This document shows positions 37,601 through 50,500 of a stretch of DNA of 64,000 nt, piece after piece (positions within the stretch are counted from its first letter, which is position 1; the number at the start of each line of letters is the position of its first letter). Under the pieces are notes generated by a model. The model saw only the letters and a program-made list of their open reading frames with translations. It had not been told where the DNA came from and did no database searches. Made by a program: the position numbers and the translations under genes. Origin of the DNA: Lineus longissimus (lineage: Eukaryota; Nemertea; Pilidiophora; Heteronemertea; Lineidae); assembly GCF_910592395.1 (NCBI RefSeq), contig NC_088310.1:24879491-24943490 (forward strand), given 5' to 3'.

Positions 37601-40600
37601 AGAATGCTACATTGGTAGGATCCAGCTCAATAGCTTTCCCATAGTGATCAAGAGCTTGGTCAAACTCCTTGGCCCTGTAGGCAGCATTACCCTTTTCTTT
37701 CTCTTCAAGTGCCTGTGGTAAAAAGATGTAGAACTAGATCCTAAGTTTGTAAAGAAGATGTCAATAAAAGATCTGAAATAGTGATCTAATAAAGAGTTCA
37801 TCTATCTGACTGGTCTGAAATAAAAACACAAGATGGGTCACTTATCAGCAAAACTGTAAGGAACCATATTGAATAATCAGGGTCAAAACTTATTTAAACC
37901 CAAGATTGGTCAAAACAGGAGAAAAGAAAACTGCTGATACCCTGACATCAGTCACTGAAAAGAAATTATCTGTAGCAAAATATGAGGCCAGTGGCTGAAA
38001 ACTGCAATATTCAATAATACATGCCACATAAAAACATGAAACATAAATAGTACTTCAGTAAAAAGTAAAAAGCATGCCACAAAGAATGCGAATTTTGTCA
38101 CTTCTTCTCCTAACTTACAAGGTCAATTCCAAATACTCACATTTGATGCCCCCTAACCATGCCAACCCAATCACAACCAGCACTCCTGACAATATTGAAA
38201 ACATGCACAAAACAACACACAAGTAGCAGGAAATGCATATAAGCATATAAGTTATTCATAGAAACTGTGAAAATGGGCTAGAGAAATTCTTTGCTGAAAA
38301 TGCCATCACCTGTGCATTTTCAGCCGCTGGGGCCTTCGGCTTTGGTGAACTTTCGGCAGTTCCTTCAGTAGGTTTTGTGGGGCCATCCTTTTTCACTTGC
38401 GATGCCTTGGAGGCGGTCTTCTTTGTTTGACTTGACGCAGTTCCATTGGACAAACCACTGTCATCTCCATTTTCCGAAACTTCAAATCCCAGAAGAGCGC
38501 CCAGGGTTTCCAGAATCCTAGGATCACCAAGTTTTCTGAAATGTAGACGTCAGAATCAATAGTCTCAAACCACTAGTGTAAAAAATCCATTCACAGGAGC
38601 AAAAACTAAAATTATATTGGTTTTGCCGCAAATCCTATAAAAGTTGGTACATGTACATGTATCTATTTCAAAATCAAACCTACCCTGTATCTGTAGGATT
38701 TGCCTTGAGGGCTTCTATCAGTGAGCGATAGTCAGGTTCTTTCATCCATTCTGAAGTTTTTGGGTGGTTCTCCAGCTTTTCAATCAATTGTGGATCTTTA
38801 AATGGGTTGTCAAACTCTGAACTGCCAGCTGGACCTGGTGAAAAAATAAAGAATGTACTGTCGCGAATTGAAAGGGAGCAAGACTGGGTCTGCTTTTCTG
38901 CATGTGATTCTTTGGTCCACATTTGTTGGGGGGGGGGGGGAATACTTACAGCAGTCAGTCCAACTAGGCACATTCTGAAATCAGTCAAAAATGCATGGAT
39001 CACTGGAGCAATCCACAACTCCCCATTCTCATTTCTGCCTCACGCACTATCAACTGCACTACATCTACATGTACTAGCAAAGCATCCTTATGCACACCAT
39101 CAACAGCGAAGCAAGACAGATATAATCCCAGGGAAAACTCAGTACTAGTCCGCTTCAAGATATTTCATGTCAATGCTCATGTCAAATGCTATGGACACTC
39201 AATCAACTGCCAGTGTGCAACCCAATTAGATTTTGGATAGCTAGTGGAATTCGGTTTGATTTCATGAGTGAATGACTGGGAACTGATATCTCCCTGGACA
39301 GACAAAAGCTCTATCACACTACAATATTACGTTAAAAACACTCACCAGTCAATTTAGACTCAGACTCCTTCACTCCGTCCATCATCTGTTTATTTCCTGG
39401 ATCAAGTTTTAGACCCTCATCGTACACCAACTTGGCTTCTTCATACCTTTTCAAGTATTGCAGAGCAGTGCCTTGACGGGAATAACCCTAAAAGGAAGAA
39501 AAGTGAGCCATGAATTGACAGCACCATTTGAGAACAAGCAGGGAACAACTGTACTTCATATTCAAAAATGATTTATGATTTAAATGCCACGAGAGGTACA
39601 AGTGTATAATGAGAACACGACATTACAGCTATAAAAAAACCTTCACATTTTATGAGAGTACAATATCTGCCTTTGAAAAATTGTGCTATCATATGCAGGG
39701 TTTTGTTTTCTTTCTTGTTGTGACTGATGTCCTGTTGTCAACTGCTACCTAATACAGTCAATGCTAGCTTGTGATCTTAAAAATGTGCAGGTTGATAAAG
39801 AAAACAGCTTTTTGATAAGCCTGAACAGTCTTTTGGGACAAGACTTTGAAATCTAGAAGAAAGACAACTCACCTTTGGCCAATCTGGCTTCAAACTGACA
39901 ACTTTCTCTGCATCTTTGAGGGCATCCACATACTTTCCTACATTACAGTAGGCTGCAGACCTGTTACTGTACAAGATATGATTGGACTCATCCAATTTTA
40001 TACCTTGGCTATAACATTCTATAGCGTCAGAATAGTTCTCTGCCTTCAGAAAAGCATTTCCCTTATCCTTCAGTACAACCGCCTACAAATAAGAAGTTAG
40101 TCGGATACAAGGGTCATGGCAATTATGTTTCAACTATAATTACGGTAGATCTTCACCTTTGCATACTGAAGCAATTAAGCATTGTTAACCAAATAAGACA
40201 GTACTTGTGTGAATTTAAAAACATTCATTCACACTTTCAAAACCACAATACAAACATACATGTCAGACAAAAGGGAACATTTATTTCACTTCAGACCAGA
40301 TTGACACTTTGAAATAGTTTGGCTTTAGGCCAATCTGACCAATTGTGTGCAAGCAAAGTCTGCCTCATCCCGTCCGAGCAAAAACTGTTTGCCAAACCAG
40401 AGTGAGTGTCATTTTCAATTCATCTCACATGTATCAATCATGCATAGATTCAGAATCAGATTGGTCTGTCACATGTGATGCTTGATCTTGCACACTCAAC
40501 ACCCATCAATGGACATCCTCCATCCATCCACGTCACCCATACCATGGCATAGCAAAAGCATAGAATTTAGGAATGATAATCAGCACGACCATTCTTCTTT

Positions 40601-41073
40601 GAACAGCAAGGTGCCGACCAAAAATTGAGAGAATTTAGTTCCTCCATCAACCAATAGGTGTACAGTACTGTTAGTGTTTGATCACGAATAAAATGTAGGC
40701 TAGTTTCACTTTGTCTGCAGACAGTTTCGCCTTCACTACACCAAAAACCGGTACTTGTTGTGAAGCAAAATACATCATGTATAGTCGAAAAAAGGCAGTA
40801 GCACTCATATAAACGTGGGGGACACGTGGGAAGAAGTGACAAAATTCGCCATGCATGCGTCATGCGATTTCTCTCGCACGGCATATCCGGCCGCCGACAA
40901 CATGCAATCTTATACAGAAGATGAGAACAAAACACATACAGAATAAGTTAAATTTTATGCCTAGATATTACTTTACTAGAATAAACCACATAGAAAGCAA
41001 AATATCGTCCAACGAGATGTTTACAGGCAAATGTCTATGACAAAGTTCATACCCTCTGCTTGTTGTCCGCCAT
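34570..41073 (-). CDS. STIP1: Stress-induced phosphoprotein 1 (Hsp70-Hsp90 organizing protein, HOP)
   Basis: TPR co-chaperone that bridges Hsp70 and Hsp90 in the cytosol. Shared exons: 41053-41073, 39873-40082, 39346-39487, 38684-38834, 38310-38535, 37586-37712, 37216-37318, 36803-36923, 36309-36405, 35730-35891, 35393-35499 and 35057-35226. These are followed by either of two last exons, 34674-34746 (569 residues in total) or 34570-34648 (571 residues). Both totals are divisible by three; human has 543. TPR1 opens with [17 protein letters not shown] and holds [15 protein letters not shown]. The first DP domain shows [12 protein letters not shown] and [14 protein letters not shown]2A has [17 protein letters not shown] and [13 protein letters not shown], and TPR2B has [16 protein letters not shown] and [20 protein letters not shown]. 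The final DP domain has [13 protein letters not shown] and [18 protein letters not shown]. The Lys/Pro/Ala-rich linker after the first DP is poorly conserved. Confidence 0.97.
34674..34746 (-). other. STIP1: STIP1 proximal last exon (copy B)
   Basis: It is met first by the spliceosome. It has the same acceptor context and frame as copy A and ends ...GFVDVR then TAA, matching the position of the human HOP terminus (Ile-Arg-stop). Four of the five coding differences from copy A upstream of the tail are silent; the other is Val/Ile. Confidence 0.8.
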
Positions 41074-41075
41074 GC

Positions 41076-41100
41076 TGGAATTTTCTAGAGTTCCTGAAGA
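41076..41100 (-). promoter_or_regulatory. Heat-shock-element-like sequence upstream of the STIP1 start
   Basis: ggaattttctagagttcctg reads GAAnnTTCnnGAg (41078-41090) followed by TTCnnGAA (41091-41098), the inverted 5-bp modules recognised by HSF1. It begins 5 bases upstream of the STIP1 ATG. STIP1 is a known heat-shock-inducible gene, so the context fits, but such motifs also occur by chance. Confidence 0.45.
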
Positions 41101-41584
41101 CGCGAATGCCATCTATCGAGAATCTTTGGTATGTCGGGATGTCTCCTAGCTGAGTTTACAGTACATGCAGTAAGCTATGAGACGAAAAACGTCTTCAGAA
41201 GTAAATGACCTGTACAAGTCCTAATTGACCTAATTAGTTATTAGTGAGGGTTTGACCATCCTGAACTTCAGACAAACATTTGGCACTAATTTAGTGCTCG
41301 CTAAGGAGCACACAACAGACTCTGGTGTTCCAGCTTGGATGGAGGTTTGACGCCCAACTATGACGGGACCGAGTCTGTCGCCGGGGATCGGTCGCTCACC
41401 TACATAAAAGTCAGCAGGGATTCCGATTCTAGTGCTGGACAAGAAGGGACGCTGAGTCACAAATGTATTGATATTTGTGTACTTTAATCGCACTTTTAAA
41501 GAAAAAAGGACATTGGTTTTCACTTATTCGCATATAATCACGTCGTCTCGACATGTCAAGGACGCCGGACGTCCTTCAATCTCC

Positions 41585-44500
41585 TCACAAAGTCGGCAAC
41601 GGCGCGAAAAATGGCCTCGGACGAATGTTGAACCAATTTGCGCTCTCCAGATCCGCGTTATGCTGTTCAGTTTCTTTGGTTGTCACTTTTTGTCGAGGTT
41701 TCTTTCCGAAAGAATCTTTCACCAGTTTCACATTGGCATTTTTTAATGGTTCAAGAAGTTTCTTCTGCAGCAAAGAGTTGGTCGGCAATGTGGTTCCAAA
41801 AGAGTCAGTTTTCTTCACTGTCTTCCCATTCTTCTGCGCTCTTAACTCTGAATGTACCAACGTGGCCATGTTAGAGGTCTGCAGAACGGAGAGAGCGTCA
41901 ACGGGTGCTCTGGATTCAAACCATTTCTGTTTGAATATCAGCAAGCTTTGTTCCTTACTCTTCTTTTCTTTGTTATTCAGTGAATCAATGCTTAGTGGCG
42001 TGCTGTCAGGAACACCCAAAACGCCCAGGTCTTCTGTCTTCCCTGAATCAGCAGGCAAACCTAATCTTTTTTCCTCTTCCACATTCACTGTGATACATCT
42101 TTCGACACCATCATGATCAACATTGTCAACTGTTGAGACAACCGTTACTGCCTCGGCCGATTGCCTATCTCCAGATTTGGACTCAATGGCATTGTCCAGA
42201 CTCGTAGATCTACTTTCAAGAGCGTTATTTTTGGATTGCAGGTTAATTTGGGATACCACTGCACCATTTGAAGTCATACCAACAACATGTTCTGCTTCTG
42301 ATCTTGAAGCATCGTCAACCGATGACCGGTCAGGACCATCGACTTTGACCCTGAATGATTTATGAGGACCGCTGACCTTGACATTTTGCGATTCTTCAAA
42401 ACTGTTGACCTTGAAATCGTTGAAATTCTCATCCAGTATCTTCTCGATCTCTACCTCAGTTTGTTGCCATTCTAAATCTTCTTTATCAATGTTGCTGATT
42501 CTCTTTTCTTTTGCAGGGTTGCCATTGCCCGAGAAATCACTGGAGACTGTCTGCTTTGATTCTGAAAACGCGCCGTTCACCATGACATCCGAGGTAAACA
42601 TGTTTTGACCCAAACTGCTCACGCTCTCTGCAGCCTCTTGTCTTGGTTTCATACGTGCCTTTACATTATCATTGACTCGCATTGTGCCACACCCTTGGTC
42701 CGTATGAGCATAAGACTCCTGGTTCAAATCTGAATCAGACATCCCATCAGAAGAGTAATCCTTCTCCAAAGAGCCATGGTTGTTATTTTCAGTTATCCCC
42801 TGAAGCACACCTGTGGGACTAGGCGTTATGCTTTTCCTTCTTTCTCCATTCCTGATTTGATGATGTTTCATATTTACCTTATCGCCGTACGCAGGACGAC
42901 TTGGTAGCTCCACAACTTCAGTTCGGTCGCTTTTACTTTGAGAACCACTGGACGTGTAGTCTGAGTATCTTGCTTCACTTCCACTCTTCATGCCATACCT
43001 CTCCAAATCGTTAGACAGACTGTCAACCATCCGATTGCTTGTGCAAGCCGCAACTTCTATTGGTGGATTGACTGACTCTCTGTTCATGCCTTTCCCACCA
43101 GAGGTTACTTGGTCAAAAAATTCATATTTGTGGTCGTCTCCATTTTTAACACTACGCTCGTCCGTCTCACACCCTGTCTGCCTTTGCCTGCGAGGCACAA
43201 TGAAAGGCTTTGGCTCTCTCCCTGTATGATTTTTGTTATCAAAACTCTCTTCCTCAGTACTAGTGACATGTTCTTGGTGGTCTGGCATTGCCTCATTTTC
43301 TGAGTCACTATCCCAGTCGCTGGTGGACGCCGAAGCTTCCACTAGCCCATCTGCTTCGTCTGGTGATCCTTTGGTCACCATTGCTGATGGCTGCGTTTCT
43401 TCTTCAGTGTGTTCATTGCTTGTGATTAGATCACCAGATTCGTCATTGTCAGTTGTCGTATGATTCTGTTTCACTGTCAAAGTTACATTTTCTGTAACCC
43501 CTTTTAAACTTTTGATCTTCTTTTTTCCACGACGAGGAGAAAACTTCCTGAAAAATGTTGCTATTGCGGAGCGCTCCGCGTCGTTCCTCCTTTCATTGGG
43601 TGGCTCATGTTCGTCTCCATTTACTTCTTCATGCACTTCTTGGTGATTTTTTTGTCTGAATCTTTGGAAAGGGCTGATGGTTCTAATGCTACCGCGAGGA
43701 GGCGGCTTTGGAATGATACGATTACCCTTGGGTGTCTTCTGACTGTTCTGCATCTGCCTAACTATTGCTGTCACTTGACCGACATTCTTATCTGGGGGAT
43801 TTCTGTCAACCCCAATCGTTGTCTTTGTTTCCGAATTCAAACTGCTCGCATATCCAAAGACGCGTGGTCTGTACTCGTAGCTTTCATTGTTCTCCATGTT
43901 GCATGTGCCACCGCTGTCTGCTTCACCCTGCATCATGATCAAGTTTTCATCAACCTTAGGCGGACGTTCCAGGGATCTTCCAAAGTTCGCCGTGAAGGCG
44001 TTTTCCTTACCATTCATTGGCTTTTTTAATGGACTCAATTTCCTGAAGGCTTTCTTAATTGCGTTACGGCCAAGAGGTCGACTCTTTCGCTCGTTGATTT
44101 TATGCGAGCTTACTTGTTTTGGATGTGGATGCGGCAATGGCGATTTGCCACTCGAGATTATTGCATCGTCAGACGATACTTGCACGCGTTCTTCCGCTTT
44201 TTCTGGACGCTTCATTTCTTCTGCCCTCTTTCTTCGACGTTTGGTCCTACACGCACCATTGTTTGGTTTTGGTGTTTCGTTATGCTGAACTGGGAGAGGA
44301 CTTGACGGGCTCACCACTGAGCCAACCACGGAAGGTTTCTCATTGTTATATGTATGAGAAAAAGTGTCTGAATCATCGAATTCGATTTCATGGTCATGTT
44401 CTAATGATTCGGATTCCATTCTTGTCATTTTAGTTCTGATGTTTGTCTCATGTGAACGAACAGGGAGCCTGTCATCTCTACTGTCTTTGCTACTGGTTGG

Positions 44501-46283
44501 AGATGAAGAGACCCGCGAACGAGTCATGGCGCTGTTCGGTGTTTTTCTTCTTTTCGCAGCCACTGGACGCTCCGCTTGCTCTTGCTTTTCGGTACCAGTG
44601 ATATGCGTGCGCTGACCGTCTCTTCTGTCTCTACCTGCCGATGTTCCAGTATGTGTCTCAGGATACTCCGAAAACCGGCCCACTCCGCCTTCTCCAGCAG
44701 CTTGGCGTTTAGTGTGTTTGTCTTTGACCATTTCACAATTGGCCCTGGTAACCAGTTCTATCACTCCCAACGGCAAGTCCAATTCCCCATCCGCGAAAAT
44801 GTCTTCTTCGTCTCCCTTAATAGTCTCAGATCGCACTAAGGAAGCTTTTTTCACAACAATGTGCTTGTGACAACCTTGCGATCCCTTTCTCGGGGTTGTT
44901 TTGGGTTTATATCCCTTCTTTCTAGATTTACTCACTTTTGCCTCACGATCAGTGCTCTTTCGATACATATTATCGTCTCCATCGGAAGACTGAGCTTGAT
45001 TGGTGGTGTCAACGCGCCTGCAATCCTCTGATGTTTGGCGTCTTCCTTGTTTGGTTATTGCCTTACTTTCCCTAGAAGAACATTCATATTCTCTTCCCTT
45101 AAATTGATTTCTAGCTTCTTCACCGAAAGACAGGGTTCGTCTGATGTTGTCAAAGTGACTGTGGTGTTTACCTGGTGTTTTGGGTTTCTGCGCTTTATCG
45201 TGTTCATCGAACGAGAGAGCTCTTTTGATGGTGTGAAAGTGACTGTGATCCTCTGGTTCTCGTCGTACTCCAATAATGAGTTTGTTCGTTTCACACCTTT
45301 CCCTTGTACGCCCATCATTTTCTTTTTCCTTTTCAAAAGGTGTACCACAGTTTTCAATTCTCTTGCAATTGTTATTTCTTGCATCCTTGTCTTTTTCTGG
45401 ATAGTTTTTTGATTCCACCCTACCTTGTGCCTTGACAGTCTCTGTCTTACGCTTATCAACAATCCGATCCTTTCTTCCTCGTGAGTCTCTTGAACGAACA
45501 CGTATTTCATTGTCCGAGGCTTTACCCTTTTGAAAGCCAGACCATGTAGGACGTTGTTCCTTTTCCCAATGCACATTCTTATCTTCAAACTCAACAGCCT
45601 CACAGTAATTTCGCCTCAAGCTGTCACTGCCAGCTGTTGTCCTCATGCACCCAAAATATCTATGCGTCCTCTTAATTCCGTCCAAGTAATAGCTTTCCAA
45701 CTTATTCTCCCCATTGGTCTTAAAGTATTTATACGTCCTCTCGATATCGAGGAGAAAATACTTCTCCAGTAGGCAGATTGTGTTAGGGTAGTCATCTCCT
45801 CCATCAGGAGGACAGGACGTACCCCCTTTTCCTGTATTATAAGATATCAGTTCACTTTTATCATCCTCTGGGCTCGATTCGCAGCAGTCATATTTCTAAT
45901 CGAGAAAGGAAGATAATACAATGTATATCTTATTAATACACAACTTCAAACAAGTTCTTATGAACATTAATGGCGAGAAGTAACATAGGACGCATAAAGT
46001 TTGTAAACTTGCTGGCACGGTGAACTTGTTTCTTCTGACTGGCGCAACAAGAATCAGTGTCCCGTACATTATGGTGACCATCAACTACGTTCAAAGCTCC
46101 CAGAGCTATTCTCCCGAAGCAACCTCCCTCCCCCCTCCCGCACACACAGACGAAACTTGAAGGCAAGGATCAATTAGCGTATGCGAATCTTACCACATCC
46201 GTTCCAACTGAGCTGTCATCTGAAGAAGACAAGACAACACTGCGTCTTGACCTTGACCAGGAACGCGCTTTTCTTGATGTCAT
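41585..46283 (-). CDS. Very large disordered protein of unknown family
   Basis: Exon 1, 46194-46283 (ATG ACA TCA..., donor GTG|gtaaga), joins a 4311-base exon, 41585-45895, in phase 0, giving 1466 residues. The N-terminus is RS-rich (SRKARSWSRSRRS). Around residues 50-110 lies a small ordered-looking block with a twofold repeat, YFLLDIERTYKYF and SYYLDGIKRTHRYF. A second pair, HSHFHTIKRALSFDE and HSHFDNIRRTLSFGE, follows at about 240-280. The remainder is Lys/Arg/Glu/Asp/Ser-rich with no recognisable domain until a better conserved-looking C-terminus: SLLIFKQKWFESRAPVDALS and a final FNIRPRPFFAPLPTL. There are no signal peptide or membrane segments. An open frame of 4.3 kb in AT-rich DNA cannot be chance, so this is a real gene. 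R-x-L-S sites suggest regulation by basophilic kinases. Function unknown. Confidence 0.85.
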
Positions 46284-46737
46284 TCCCACTCCATCCTATT
46301 CGACATGCAACTTGCTGTGAACGTTGGTAACCTAACTCCGTTATCTTGGTGACGTTGCTACGGTCGCGCTATCCGATCACCGTACTCAACGTTGATGACG
46401 TCATACTCGTTGACGTCGCTCTCAATCTTCCATCCGATCGAGCCCATAATAGGACATGCTATCACCCACAAGCATACCCTGTATTGGTCGCTAAATCCCC
46501 GCCTCTTCCTCAAGGAAGGAGTTAAGAAGTTGGTTTAATTTGGTGAACACTGGAACGACCTAGGGCCACAGACTCGATGGGCGAAGGTGGACATGTGAAC
46601 GCCCCGCCAGAATGTTTTGGCCAAAATAACTATGCCCTGGTGACTCTCCATTGGCGGAATTAGACACGAGCTAAGACCTGAGCGGATATGCCAGGGAATA
46701 CGAAAACTAAAGATGAAAAAGAAATGTGATACAGTGT
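46284..46737. promoter_or_regulatory. Upstream region of the large disordered gene
   Basis: About 450 bases between the ATG of the large gene and the inferred 3' end of the phospholipase gene. It contains several CpG-containing segments (for example 46350-46440) in otherwise AT-rich DNA, consistent with a promoter. No specific element was recognised. Confidence 0.35.
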
Positions 46738-46743
46738 TTTATT
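46738..46743 (-). terminator. Candidate polyadenylation signal of the phospholipase A2 gene
   Basis: TTTATT (AATAAA on minus) lies 812 bases past the last supported phospholipase exon. If correct, it leaves room for one more short exon. Confidence 0.4.
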
Positions 46744-47554
46744 GCTATACTAGATATAAACAGGAAGTACTAAGCATCTGTCTCTATACTCATGTCATGG
46801 TTGGTATTGCACACCCTGCCTGATCAAAAGGGTATCTCGCCATCCTGGCGCACACCGAAATGTTGACTCCTCTCCCATCAAACGGCCAATCGCTATGACT
46901 AACCGGCTATTGTAAAAAAGTTCTACTGTTCACAATATTTTTTAACTTGTCCAAAAGGCCAGTGTTTTTATCTATAGGATGCCGTCGATGAAAAAGTGTA
47001 CCTGAAAAATAAGATAATCACCTGTTTATATCATCTTGACCACGAATTTCTTTTTGAGGTCGCGAAGTCACTCACCCTGAAAATGTTTGTGGAGCCTGAT
47101 AGTAGTTACGCAAACGCATGAGAGGCAGGATCAGTTTGAGAATGGGTTTATTTAGAAAAAGGAATTCAGCGAAGAAATAACAGACGCCGAACAGAACGGC
47201 TTATAAGAACAAGAATATGGGAATTAACAATGCGACGATATAAGATGGAGTCCAGTGTTCACAGGCTATTATAAATATGGATATTCATCACTGGATGTGC
47301 TAAGGTGTAACACTTTTGTAGTCGAGACAACTACTGTAAATTCGGGTCTGTCCATTTTGTCCAGATGGAACTCAGCCGCTGAGAGTGCCTATAACGACAC
47401 ATCATTCCCGTGATACCAGTGATTATGGTGCTATGATGAGGTCTACTTCTTCTTCGGAGAAAACAAGAGAACTTAATTAGTAATAAGAAAAAACACCTTT
47501 GGATGGGACAGCACCAAATTTACAGTAGCTTGATTAGAACATCCGTTCGGTGGC

Positions 47555-50500
47555 TTACCCGCCTTTCCCGTCGCCTTTAAAGCATTGTATTTGGAATACA
47601 TTAAAGAAGAGATTACCCACTCCATTGGAAGCTTCGGTGTTTGCCATTTTCAGGCATCTGTATAAGATTGCATCACACTTGCAGCTAGATCTGAAAAGAA
47701 TTATTCAAGAAGAGTTCAACGGTATATCAACTGTAAACTCGGCTCTAAGGCATGCCTAATTGGTATATACACACTCTCACGAACGTCTATACCTCAGAGG
47801 TGTTTTAACCGAATCTATGTAAATAGATACATATAAAATTACTCACGCTGTATAGGGACTTGTATTTGCTAGCTTGTATTTATTATTCGCAGAGCTGCTT
47901 CCCGCTATGAAATCTTTGCAGTGGTCGTGTGTTCGACAGCATTTGTCGGTTTCGCGCTCCGTGCCGAGATCGTTGAAATCTTTGGCATTATTTCCAGGAC
48001 CACACCATTTAGTACCTGAAGAACCAATTTCCTGGAGGATACATTTTGGTCCGACAAGATAAGAACTTAGAAGCCACGTAGGTGTAAGATTGTCCTGGGT
48101 ACAAATGATTCTATTGTGCATGCGTTTTTAATCTCTGTGAAATGGTCTCTGTGACACTTTATCGGGGGGGGAGGGGGGGAGCCGGGCGCTGGCAGACGCG
48201 ATGAGTACTTGCGGATGAAAGTCAGTTTTGTTGGAAAAAGAGACGACACCATGCACCATCTCATGAATTGGAAGAGTCATAATCCGTGTTGATTCATCAT
48301 AGAAAACAACCTCCGGGACTTTCACACAACATAGCAGAACATGGTCGCTGAGAGACGATCTGATGAATATTTCATCTTCTACAAGTTGTCAATAATATGT
48401 GATATAAACTTCGCCCGTCACGAACTGTGATGAATATATGCTGTTTCAGACAGTGTCGTGTCGCAGGAAATCTTGGACCCGCCGGTCTCGGGTTTTATAT
48501 CGAGAGTGTGGGTCAACACCGAGGTCAAACAAAACCATAGGCCTACTGACTGGCCGAAGATGCGAAAAATTAATCGTAAAATCGATAGTGATACGTTAAT
48601 AAATGGTGCAAATTTTCATTCTCGATCCCCCACCGACAATTGCATTCGAGCCCCCATTAGAGCCAGGATAGCATTGAGCAATATCCTGAGATCTCCTACC
48701 TCGTATCGAGAAGGCGAGCATATTGAAAATAACTTTTGCCAGGCTGCGTAACTCACCTGGGTACATCAAGGAACTTGACCTTCTTTCTCTGTGGAGGGTT
48801 CGACGGCATCGGCTTAGATGCGTGTCGTAGACATAACGGCGTGCCTTGGTGAACGGTGGCCCCGCGACTCTGCGAAACAAAATTAATGTTGCGAATTTTT
48901 ACAAAGGTAGACTGACCTGCAAAACTTTAGCACTTTACAGTCAAGGCATTTATGCAATTTGTCGCACGATTTAAGCAGACATTGGGCCATAAAACCAATT
49001 GCTAGATGTACAATACGAACAACTTGTGACTAGCGCGGCAAAGCGCTAAAGTGGAAAGGGACCTCTGGATTGATCAGATAATACAAAACTTGAGTGGGAT
49101 AGCTTTCAATGTCCCGGGTCGCGCGCCCCTATACATTTTGACTACCAGAGAACTGGATTTGGATCGACTTAGAGGAAGATATTCATATTGGGTTCTATAT
49201 GGATTTTAATAAATTTAATTTGATTTGAATAAATTGAATTGAATTGATTTGTAATGTCACGGGCACTAGATTAATATAGTGTCCGTGGTAACAGCAGTCG
49301 TCGCAAGAGAGTACAGCAATAACTTATTACTCGATATTCCCAGCTGTTTAATAGCCTACGTACATGCATTACAAGGCGCCGAGTTGATATGAAATATACA
49401 TGTACATGTATGTACATTCCTTCAGTAATGTACCTAAATGATTATACACCTCCCCTCTGAAAGATACAGCCTTCGGGGATCATCGCACCATATGGATTTT
49501 CAAATTAAGTAACGGACAGTTTAGACGAAAGTAAAACGTAACACAATGAACCGTCACATCCTTGGGATATATATATGTGTCTGCATGGCTTTTCATGAGA
49601 TGGATGACTCCCAGTATGGAGGTTTATTCAAATCTCGTGATTCCAATTATAGCAAATCGATAATGCAGAGAGGTTCTGTATCTCTGCGTTGTTCCTTTAT
49701 CGCAACACTTTGATAATAGAGAGGACGAGATACATAAATGATATTACCAGTTATGGTGTCTCTCTCTAAAGCGTTATCCCTCTCTGGGCTTAGATGAGGA
49801 ATGTTAATATATTCACATGTAGTTCTTGATTGAATAAGTCACCGGCATAAAGAAAGCATGTCCCGTAGAGAAAATGTCTGGGGAACAAAGTGGTTGTTAC
49901 TTCGCCCCCAAAAGAATGATTTTTGTCATATACTGTTACTATACTGAATCTCAGGATGGTTATTTCCAAGCAAAATCAGCTAACATCGCATATCATTTTT
50001 TCCAGGGGGAATCTTATTCTACTCCTATACCGTTTCAGCCGCAAACGAGAGATCATTTTGTCGCACGTAGCAGCGATTATAATCGCAGGTAGCTGCGAGT
50101 TAAATCGCTCTTTCGCGCGATGTCTGATTACTATAGTAAAATAAGATGCTGGGGGCGTTATGACCTTTACCCTTTACCAGCGACAGAGCTAAGCGCCAAT
50201 GCTCTAGCTGCTAGCGTGTGCTCTATACAGGCTAACATGCAAGCCGCTATTTCATTGATCTGCAATAAATAGCGACAAACGACAAGATGACTAAGAGGAT
50301 CTCTTGTGACTACTGCTAATGCAGCACTGTTTCTGCGGATGTCTAAAGACGCACTGCATTAATTTTGTTGGTGAGGCAGGTTTTTATTTAGCTCAACAAT
50401 CTTTCAATGTCCAGAAACCAAAATCAACCATCACATATTACGCGGATTAAGTTCAAACGTTTTAATTCCAAGTGAATGGGTTTAATTGATGAGGAGTAAA

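Noticed and set aside
41553-45412. Many plus-strand open frames opposite the giant disordered gene.
   Set aside because: They are antisense shadows created by the codon bias of the 4.3-kb minus-strand frame, with no splice logic or domain content.
47550-47759. Plus-strand 69-codon frame.
   Set aside because: It is the reverse strand of the phospholipase exon carrying CKCD...CLK, whose Cys pattern and splice sites identify the minus strand as coding.
50040-50140. Alternating gcagcgattataatcgcaggtagctgcg-type palindromic patches.
   Set aside because: Short and imperfect, without consistent termini or target duplications. Not enough to call an element or a binding site.
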